A DNA stretch of 64,000 nt from JBCCXL01 sp039191605 (lineage in GTDB: Bacteria; Acidobacteriota; Thermoanaerobaculia; Multivoradales; JAHZIX01): assembly GCA_039191605.1 (NCBI GenBank), contig JBCCXL010000007.1, positions 186,001 through 250,000 of the forward strand, in the 5' to 3' direction. Shown here one piece after another: positions 58,284-64,000 of the stretch (position 1 is its first letter; the number at the start of each line of letters is the position of its first letter). The notes under the pieces are model-generated. The model did not search any database, was not told where the DNA came from, and saw nothing but the letters and a program-made list of their open reading frames with translations. A program made the position numbers and the translations under genes.

Positions 58284-58456
58284 GATTCGAGTTGTTAGGG
58301 GAAGGGGTCGAGCCACGACGCTGGCTGTTCGCGGGCCGGCGAGTCTCGAGGTGGGTGAACCCAAATTGGTGCGGGAGCTTAACTTCTGGTGCCTCTGTAG
58401 CTGGTGAACTCTCCCTCCTCGGGGTGCATCACGATGACGAAGAGAGGAGATCCAGT

Positions 58457-58972
58457 ATGCCGCAGATCCCAGCCGAAATCGGGGGAGTGGTGATGGAATT
58501 CAATGATGGAGTCAACCGGCAGGTGACTCAGGAGCTATTCGATGCGCTGAACGCTACGATCCGGCGCGATGCTGTCGAAGGCCATGAAATTCAGCGCCTC
58601 TTCGTGTCTTCCGCTGCGGACAGGCATCAATGCCCTAGCCGGCACGTCACGGGGAACGCAGTGGATATCTCCCGCATCAACGGCAAGAAGATGTCTGTGC
58701 ACTACAGCTCCGATGCCGAGGTGAAGGCAATTGTCGACGGTCTCCAGACGGCCTTTGAGGCGGCCCCCAACCGTCGCGAGAACTTTGGCCCCAGTATTCG
58801 CCTCAAGTTAGGTCAGCCCTTCACTATCGGTGGACACAACGATCATTTCCACTGGTCCGTCAACGGCGACCATTCGGCATGCACTCCCTCCGTCCTCGAA
58901 CGGGTGATGGGCTGGGTTGCTCCTGGCCCACCACCGGTGCTGGAGGAATACGAGGAGATCTGTACGACCTGA
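58457..58972 (+). CDS. M15-like zinc peptidase (D-Ala-D-Ala carboxypeptidase / endolysin fold)
   Basis: ATG 58457 has GAGGAGA upstream (171 residues). The M15 metal site is recognisable: S61-R-H63-V-T-G66-N-A68-V-D70 (pattern SxHxxGxAxD) and D129-H-F-H132 near the C-terminus, preceded by GGHN. In family members such enzymes cut peptidoglycan stem peptides. The catalytic acid that is usually Glu would here be D129. No signal peptide is seen, so export is unclear. No holin or phage gene lies nearby. Composition is less GC-rich than average, consistent with an acquired gene. Confidence 0.7.
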   Translation: MPQIPAEIGGVVMEFNDGVNRQVTQELFDALNATIRRDAVEGHEIQRLFVSSAADRHQCPSRHVTGNAVDISRINGKKMSVHYSSDAEVKAIVDGLQTAFEAAPNRRENFGPSIRLKLGQPFTIGGHNDHFHWSVNGDHSACTPSVLERVMGWVAPGPPPVLEEYEEICTT

Positions 58973-58986
58973 TCCGCTCCTTCGAC

Positions 58987-59030
58987 GCTGGCGTGCTGAT
59001 GCGCTGGCGTGCTGATGCGCTGGCGTGCTG
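58987..59030 (+). repeat. 16-bp tandem repeat, 2.8 copies, GCTGGCG core
   Basis: Units gctggcgtgctgatgc at 58987–59002 and 59003–59018 are identical, and a third partial unit ends at 59030. It starts 14 bp after the M15-like stop and lies in the gap to the convergent aldo/keto reductase gene. Confidence 0.9.
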
Positions 59031-59079
59031 GCTGGCTGAGGTACCGGGGCGCTGAATGAGGGACCGTCGGCGAGAGGCG

Positions 59080-60069
59080 TTAGAGCACGCTCTCGCCGGG
59101 GGCCACGATGGAGTCGATGCGCGCAGCGTCTTCGTCGGTGATCTCGTGGTCTAGGGCCGCGATACAGCTCTCCAGCTGCTCCATGGTGCGGGGGCCGATG
59201 ATGGTGGAGGTCACCGCCGGATGGCGCAGGGTCCAGCCGAGGGCGAGCTCGGCGAGGGGAGCGCCCTTCTCCTCAGACCAGCCGAGGAGTGAGTCCACGG
59301 CGTCGAGGCGGCGCTCGAAGCGGGGGTCTTCGAGATCCTTGACCCAATTCTGGGCGCGGGGAGTTTCCGGCAGATTGCCGCCGCGGCGGTATTTGCCGGT
59401 GAGCCAGCCGCCCTCCAGCGGGCTCCACACCAGGTTGCCGATGCCGTGCTCCAGGCACATCGGGAAGTGCTCCAGCTCCATGGTGCGGCGCAGGATGCTG
59501 TAGGGGGGCTGGAGGCTCACCCAGCTCTCCCAGCCGTTCTCGGCGCACAGCCATAGGGTCTCGACGATCTGCCAGGCGGCGTAGCGGGCCTGACCGCCGA
59601 CCTCGTGGTGGTTGGTGGAGCAGCCGATGTAGCGCACCTTGCCGTCCCGCACCAGGGCGTCGAGGGCGGCCATGGTCTCTTCCCAAGGGGTCTCGGGATC
59701 CGGGCGGTGGATCTGATAGAGGTCGATGACGTCGGTGTCCAGGCGCCGCAGGCTGTGCTCCACCTGCTCCTGGATCGCCTTGCGGGAAAGACCCCGCTGG
59801 TTCGGCCCTTCGCCCATGGGGAAGTAGACCTTGGTTGCCAGGACCGCCTCTTCGCGGCGTCCCTTGAGGGCCTTGCCGACGATCTCTTCCGACTCCCCCT
59901 GGGAGTAGAGGTTCGCCGTATCGATGAAGTTCACCCCGGAGTCCAGGGCGCGGTGAATGATGCGAATGCAGTCGTCGTGGTCGGTGTTGCCCCACGCACC
60001 GAACATCATGGTGCCGAGGCAGAGGGGAGAGACGCGGACGCCGGCGGCGCCCAGAGAGCGATATTCCAT
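59080..60069 (-). CDS. Aldo/keto reductase
   Basis: The 329-residue TIM-barrel NADPH oxidoreductase shows the catalytic tetrad of the family: Asp and Tyr in NFIDTANLYSQGESEE, Lys in LATKVYFP, and His in IDLYQIHRPDPETPWEE. The C-terminal cofactor block STIIGPRTMEQLESCIAAL is typical of the YajO/Gpr-like subgroup. Substrate cannot be deduced. It lies 110 bp downstream of the Nramp-like gene on the same strand and could be the last gene of that operon. Confidence 0.92.
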   Translation of the reverse strand: MEYRSLGAAGVRVSPLCLGTMMFGAWGNTDHDDCIRIIHRALDSGVNFIDTANLYSQGESEEIVGKALKGRREEAVLATKVYFPMGEGPNQRGLSRKAIQEQVEHSLRRLDTDVIDLYQIHRPDPETPWEETMAALDALVRDGKVRYIGCSTNHHEVGGQARYAAWQIVETLWLCAENGWESWVSLQPPYSILRRTMELEHFPMCLEHGIGNLVWSPLEGGWLTGKYRRGGNLPETPRAQNWVKDLEDPRFERRLDAVDSLLGWSEEKGAPLAELALGWTLRHPAVTSTIIGPRTMEQLESCIAALDHEITDEDAARIDSIVAPGESVL

Positions 60070-60179
60070 GGGAATGAGATCCTCGAGTTAAGGCAGAGCC
60101 GTTGGCAAGTGGTGGAGAGCTCGTTGAGAACGGTTCGTTGGAGTAGGCGGGTCTTAGAAGGAAACGCAGCGTTGGAGAA

Positions 60180-61559
60180 TCAGCCGCCGGCGGGCATGAA
60201 GAGGGTGTAGACCAGCAGGCCCGCGGTCAGCACCAGGGTGAGGATGCCCAGCAGGGAGAGGGCGATGATGCCGCGCCCGGGGCGCAGCTCCGGGTCGTCG
60301 ATGCCTCGGGTTACCGCCCACAGGTTGAGGGAGTAGTAGAAGGGAGAGAGCAGCAGGCCGGCGGCGCCGACGATCTTGATCACGTAGGGCGGGTCGGGAA
60401 CGCTGGCCAAGAGCACCATGCCGGCGACGGTCACCACCAGCAGGAAGGTCCAGTAGAGGCGCTCCGAGCCTTTCTCGGTGGATTGGGAGCCCTGCTCGGC
60501 GGACTGTGAGCTCTGCCCGGTTGGCGCCTGGCCGTCGCCGGACGGCGTCGAAGGAGCGCTCCCTCGTCTCAAGACCTGCAGCGTGGCGACGAAGGTGCGG
60601 GGGAAGCCGTCCATGGAGGCGTAGACGGTGGAGAGCAGGGCGAAGAAGGCCATCACCAGGAAGACCGGCTCCATCCACGGACCCAGCACCGAGGTGTAAA
60701 TCTTGGAGAGGGTGACGGCCACTTCCGGCCCCTCGGGAATCAAACCCCGCGGAGCCAGCAGAGCGGCGCCGAGACAGGTGAAGGCGACCGCCAGGAGAGC
60801 GGAGAAGCCGTAGCCGACCCGCAGGTCGGCGAGGCCTTCCGAAAGCAGCGCGCGGCGCTCCGAGAGGCTGCGAGGAGCGCTACCGGGCCGGAATCTGCCG
60901 TGCTCCAGCGCCCACAGGCTCTGCCAAATGGAGACGGCGATGGAGGTGGGCATATAGCCGAGGATCGCCGCCACCAGGATCAGGGATCCCGCCGGCAGAT
61001 CCGGCACCACGAAGCGCGGCACCTCGGCGAGGGGCGGCGCCGCCGCGGCGAAGGCCACCAGGGTGCCGGCGGCGAGCAGAGCCATCAACCCGAGGTTCAC
61101 CCAGCGCAGGCCGCCGTAGCGCCCCCAGGCCAACAGAGCGAGCACCAGCAGCGCCAGCACCCCGCTCCACGCCGGCAGCGAGAGGACTCCGATGGTGACC
61201 ACCAGGAAGCTGGCGGTGAGGCCGAGGAGCGCGGCGAGCACTCCCGCCGCCTGGAGGGTCATGTCCGCCAGGCCCATCCACAGCGCCCAATGGCGCGGGC
61301 CGGGAGCCCGGGCGTAGGCCTCGAGCAGGGATTCGCCCCGCGCCGCGACGTAGCGCGGGGCGAAGGCGAAGGCCGGATACTTGAGCACGTGGACCAGGAG
61401 CACCAGCCACACCAGCCGGTACTCGAAGCGCGCGCCCGCCTCCGGGCTCATCAGGATGTGGCTGGCTCCCACCGAGGTCGCGGCGAGAAGAATGCCGGGC
61501 CCGAGGGAGCGCAGCCAGTGCCGCCGAGGCTTCCCGCGAGTCGCGGGGAGATCACTCAC
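60180..61559 (-). CDS. Nramp-family transporter lacking the canonical metal-binding motifs
   Basis: The 459-residue protein has about 11–12 hydrophobic helices and the Nramp opening SLGPGILLAATSVGASH. In the first helix the canonical DPGN metal-binding motif is replaced by GASH (SVGASHILMSPEAGARFEY). The sixth-helix MPH motif is replaced by GYMPTSIAVSI. It thus belongs to a divergent Nramp-related clade whose substrate may not be Mn2+ or Fe2+. A Ser/Gln/Glu-rich linker of about 35 residues sits in the middle. The GTG start overlaps the stop of the upstream TPR gene (GTGA), so the two are translationally coupled. Confidence 0.8.
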   Translation of the reverse strand: MSDLPATRGKPRRHWLRSLGPGILLAATSVGASHILMSPEAGARFEYRLVWLVLLVHVLKYPAFAFAPRYVAARGESLLEAYARAPGPRHWALWMGLADMTLQAAGVLAALLGLTASFLVVTIGVLSLPAWSGVLALLVLALLAWGRYGGLRWVNLGLMALLAAGTLVAFAAAAPPLAEVPRFVVPDLPAGSLILVAAILGYMPTSIAVSIWQSLWALEHGRFRPGSAPRSLSERRALLSEGLADLRVGYGFSALLAVAFTCLGAALLAPRGLIPEGPEVAVTLSKIYTSVLGPWMEPVFLVMAFFALLSTVYASMDGFPRTFVATLQVLRRGSAPSTPSGDGQAPTGQSSQSAEQGSQSTEKGSERLYWTFLLVVTVAGMVLLASVPDPPYVIKIVGAAGLLLSPFYYSLNLWAVTRGIDDPELRPGRGIIALSLLGILTLVLTAGLLVYTLFMPAGG

Positions 61560-62932
61560 GGGGAGGCGAGGGAATCCAGCATCTGCTGCGCGTCAGCGCC
61601 TTCGGAGGAGGTCGGCGCCAGCTCAACCACTCGCTGCAGGTGAACCTTGGCGCGGTCTCCCTGATCACGGTTGAGCAGCACCAGGCCCAAGAAGTAATGA
61701 GCGCGGGCGCTGTTGGGATCGAGAGAGACCAGCTTCTCCAGAGCCCCCTGGGCCTGCTCTAGCTCGCCGCGCTTGAACAGCTCCTCGGCACCGATGAGGG
61801 AGTCCGCCACGGCGGATTCCGGAGCGACGGCGGCATAGTCGTCGAAGGCCGCGTCTCGCTCCTCGATGAAGGCGGAGTCCTCGGTGCTGGCGATCTCCAG
61901 GGCGAGGAAGAGCAGGCGGTGGCTGCGGGGCTGATCCGGGTTGGCTTCCTTCGCTTTGCGCACGTAGGGCAGAGCCTCCTTGCCGAGGCCGTTGGCCAGC
62001 AGGCGCTCCGCCGTGGCGATGTGCGCCTGGACCAGATCCGGATCGAGGTCCGCGGCCCACTGGAAGAAGGACAGCGCCCGGTTCTCCTCGCCGCTGCGGG
62101 CGGCGGTGGCGCCGGCGTTGAACACCATGATCGCAGCGTCCTTGGTCTCACCGACGGATTGCATCGCCTCGATGCCGCGCTGGAAGCGCTCGCCGTTCTC
62201 CTGCGCTAGCCCCACTTCGGCCACGATGCGAGCGGCGGTGGAGCGCACCTGAGCTCGCAGCTCGGCGAGCTGAGCGGCCTGGCCAGCGGGGCCGTCTTCC
62301 AGGGGCTCCTGTTCCGCTGAATTCGTTTCCAGCAGGCCTTCGGCGACCTCGCCGGCGCGCTCCAGATTGCCCGCCGCGGAGCTCACCTGAGCCAGGGCGA
62401 GGCCGATCTCGCTGCGGTCCGGGGTCAGCTCGTAGGCCGCTTCCAGGTGCTCCAAGGCGGCCTCCGGATTGCCGCCGTTGAAGGTGTCGGCACCCTTGTT
62501 ATACAGCTCCGTCGCGCGACGGTTACGGGAGGCCTCGCCGGTGGGCGCCGTGAGGGTCACGGTATAACCCCGAGTCTCTCCCTTCACCATCTCCAGCGAG
62601 AGCAGAGTCGGGTCGAGGCCCTCGGCGGTGAAGCGCCACACGTAGTCGCGGCCTGGATCCTTGAACTTCACGCGGAAGCGACCCTTAGAGTCGGTCTTGG
62701 TCTCCTCGCGAAAATCATCGAGATCTGGGGAGGTCACCAACACCACGGCGCCTTTGACCGGCTCATTGGCCTCGTTGACGACGATCCCCTCGACGATAGC
62801 TTCGTCATCGCCGCGGGCTAGCGCGGAGCCCGGGAGGACGAGAAGCAGCGTGAGGCAGAGAAGGCCGAGGGTAAGGCCGGTAAGGGCAGGCCAGGCAGAG
62901 AGAGAGCGGTGCCAGGGGCGCGCTGAGTGCAT
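61556..62932 (-). CDS. Secreted TPR protein with an N-terminal carboxypeptidase-regulatory-like domain
   Basis: The 458-residue product has a signal peptide (LTLGLLCLTLLLVLPGSALA) and a CarboxypepD_reg-like beta domain (AIVEGIVVNEANEPVKGAVVLV, TDSKGRFRVKF, residues about 45–130). TPR-like helical repeats fill the remainder (for example EAALEHLEAAYELTPDRSEI, LSFFQWAADLDPDLVQAHIA, ALEKLVSLDPNSARAHYFLG). The ATG has TGGAGA 8 nt upstream. It is the first gene of a minus-strand unit with the Nramp-like transporter. Such proteins usually scaffold envelope complexes, and no enzymatic motif is seen. Confidence 0.82.
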   Translation of the reverse strand: MHSARPWHRSLSAWPALTGLTLGLLCLTLLLVLPGSALARGDDEAIVEGIVVNEANEPVKGAVVLVTSPDLDDFREETKTDSKGRFRVKFKDPGRDYVWRFTAEGLDPTLLSLEMVKGETRGYTVTLTAPTGEASRNRRATELYNKGADTFNGGNPEAALEHLEAAYELTPDRSEIGLALAQVSSAAGNLERAGEVAEGLLETNSAEQEPLEDGPAGQAAQLAELRAQVRSTAARIVAEVGLAQENGERFQRGIEAMQSVGETKDAAIMVFNAGATAARSGEENRALSFFQWAADLDPDLVQAHIATAERLLANGLGKEALPYVRKAKEANPDQPRSHRLLFLALEIASTEDSAFIEERDAAFDDYAAVAPESAVADSLIGAEELFKRGELEQAQGALEKLVSLDPNSARAHYFLGLVLLNRDQGDRAKVHLQRVVELAPTSSEGADAQQMLDSLASP

Positions 62933-63295
62933 GAGGGAAATCTCCAGGAGAAGCAGGCGGGAAGTAGACGGTGGGAAAGAAGCCCGGGGGCCCTGTACCG
63001 GGGCTTGATACCGCGGGTCGCGAAGATTCTAGTACACCCGCGCTATCCTGCCCTTCCAGAGCCTCGCGGCGGTGCCGTCTGGGCCCCTCGGCGGCGCGGA
63101 GGTGGCCTTGAGAAGGGGCGGGCTCGAGGAGGGGCGCGATCTGCCTCCGTCCACCGGATCTCGTCGGGCGTGTCCCTCTGCCGGGGGGGAGGCGCACGAA
63201 GTTGATGGGCGCGCTTCGCCACCGCTGGCGAACCGGTCGAGCGCAATCTTTGGCGGAGCGAACATTTTTCTTGGGATGATTTTGAAGGAGAATCG
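62933..63295. other. 363-bp gap between divergent TPR and carbamoyltransferase genes
   Basis: The first part is GC-rich and the last 60 bp before 63296 are AT-richer (around aacatttttcttgggatgatt), with GAAGGAG as ribosome binding site. No credible gene, hairpin terminator or RNA is recognised. Promoters for both flanking genes should lie here. Confidence 0.4.
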
Positions 63296-64000
63296 ATGCT
63301 GACTTTGGGATTGAACGGTGGCTTCTTTCGCCCCTTCGAGGACGGCACGGCGCATCAGCCGAAAACGACTTATCACGACTCCGCCGCGGTGCTGCTGCGG
63401 GACGGGGAGATCATTTCGGCGGTAGAGCAGGAGCGCATCGACCGAATCAAGCACTCCAATAAGATCCCGCTGGAGGCGGCAGCGTTCTGCCTTCAGCAGG
63501 CTGGAGTCAGCCTCGGGGACGTCGATCGGGTGGCCTTCTACTCCCTCGAGCCGATCATCGACGGCTTGCTGCACAACATAGAGATCACCCGCAGCCTCGA
63601 CGCCGAGAGCTTCCAGGCCCACGGCACGGTGCGAGAGCTGCTGCGCCACGGCCTGGAGCAGGCCTGTGGCGGCAGCCTGCCGGCGGAGGGTGTGCGCTTC
63701 GTCCATCACCACCTGGCCCACGCGGTTTCCGCTTACCTACCGTCGGGCTTCGAAGATGCTCTGGTGATGACCATCGACGGGCAGGGGGACGGAGAATCCG
63801 GTCGGGTGATGACCGCTAGGGGAGGTCAGCTGGAGCTGCTCAAGACCTATCCGGTGAGCAAGTCCCTGGGCGATGCCTATTGCCGCGCTATTCGCCTGCT
63901 GGGCTTCCAGCAATTCGACGAATACAAGGTCATGGGCCTCGCTCCCTACGGTGATCCGAAGCGTTTCCGAGAGGACTTCCGGCGCATCTACACCCTGCAG
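63296..64000 (+). CDS. NodU/CmcH-type carbamoyltransferase (5' part, runs off the window)
   Basis: ATG 63296 with GAAGGAG upstream opens a frame that remains open to the window edge (235 codons). The N-terminal MLTLGLNGGFFRPFEDG, HDSAAVLLRDGEIISAVEQERIDRIKHSNKIP, and the conserved histidines and aspartates in VHHHLAHAVSAYLPSG and MTIDGQGDGES match the carbamoyltransferase family (TsaD-like fold) that carbamoylates sugars or antibiotic precursors using carbamoyl phosphate. KVMGLAPYGDP is another family block. The C-terminal catalytic domain lies outside the window. The substrate is unknown and may be indicated by genes beyond the edge. Confidence 0.93.
   Translation, partial: MLTLGLNGGFFRPFEDGTAHQPKTTYHDSAAVLLRDGEIISAVEQERIDRIKHSNKIPLEAAAFCLQQAGVSLGDVDRVAFYSLEPIIDGLLHNIEITRSLDAESFQAHGTVRELLRHGLEQACGGSLPAEGVRFVHHHLAHAVSAYLPSGFEDALVMTIDGQGDGESGRVMTARGGQLELLKTYPVSKSLGDAYCRAIRLLGFQQFDEYKVMGLAPYGDPKRFREDFRRIYTLQ

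Larger units (their letters stand above)
58136..58456. other. 321-bp gap holding a palindromic element
   Basis: The region is markedly less GC-rich than the surrounding genes. It contains the imperfect palindrome at 58250–58283 and the −10-like element of the GlpM-like gene at 58143–58148 (minus). No ORF with coding character is seen; the stretch open upstream of the M15-like gene has no supporting ribosome binding site. Confidence 0.5.

Noticed and set aside
58457..58972. Prophage endolysin
   Set aside because: No holin, spanin, capsid or tail gene nearby; only the peptidase fold suggests phage.

Overview
The window is GC-rich bacterial chromosome, densely and mostly operonically coded, from a Gram-negative (diderm) organism: it carries BamA, Skp, LpxD, FabZ, LpxA, a LolC/E–LolD pair, and an RND pump with a TolC-type outer-membrane partner. 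ClpC, PgpH-type HDIG and NodU/CmcH carbamoyltransferase genes argue against a typical gammaproteobacterium. By gene content I would guess Acidobacteriota (Thermoanaerobaculia-like) or a neighbouring phylum. That is inference; no rRNA gene is present to test it. No CRISPR array, insertion sequence, integrase or prophage was seen.

Layout: 1–9.2 kb holds housekeeping genes (CofC/MobA-like 3' end, nnr, tsaE, phoH, pgpH, a ferredoxin-NADP reductase-like flavoprotein, an M48 lipoprotein). 9.4–11.4 kb has a ThrE-type amino-acid exporter divergent from an Lrp/AsnC regulator. 11.5–18.4 kb is a tripartite efflux operon whose TolC-like protein carries an extra N-terminal ABC_sub_bind-like domain. 18.6–24.1 kb has small or miscellaneous genes: NTF2-like, M48+TPR, zincin, 5'-3' exonuclease, PHA-granule-region protein, and a possible degenerate adenylate-forming protein.

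24.5–30.3 kb is the most distinctive part: a light-driven proton-pump rhodopsin followed by a CrtI–CrtB fusion, a lycopene cyclase and a Brp/Blh beta-carotene dioxygenase. It is an almost complete retinal route (GGPP synthase lies elsewhere) feeding the rhodopsin. 30.4–39.3 kb holds an M1 peptidase, a membrane protein, a HAMP–SpoIIE phosphatase, ridA, hpt, an unknown 524-aa protein and a purine nucleoside phosphorylase.

39.5–52.4 kb is an envelope-biogenesis run: lysS–lolC/E–lolD, clpC, bamA–skp–lpxD–fabZ–lpxA and a Gfo/Idh/MocA oxidoreductase. 52.6–55.7 kb holds an MTA phosphorylase-like gene, surE, pcm and apt. With hpt and the phosphorylase this gives a purine-salvage set. 55.7–57.3 kb has a consensus promoter, a foldable leader, tRNA-Arg(CCT) and a DUF2156 protein. 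57.3–59.1 kb is a small, compositionally different accessory patch (DUF2834, GlpM-like, M15-like peptidase, a palindromic element). 59–63 kb, minus strand, encodes an aldo/keto reductase, a non-canonical Nramp-family transporter and a secreted TPR protein. The window ends inside a carbamoyltransferase gene.

Two patterns cut across the window. First, several genes lack a Shine–Dalgarno sequence but have a −10-like hexamer 6–9 nt before the start codon, which suggests leaderless transcripts. Second, short-period tandem duplications, three sharing a GCTGGCG core, sit just after stop codons.
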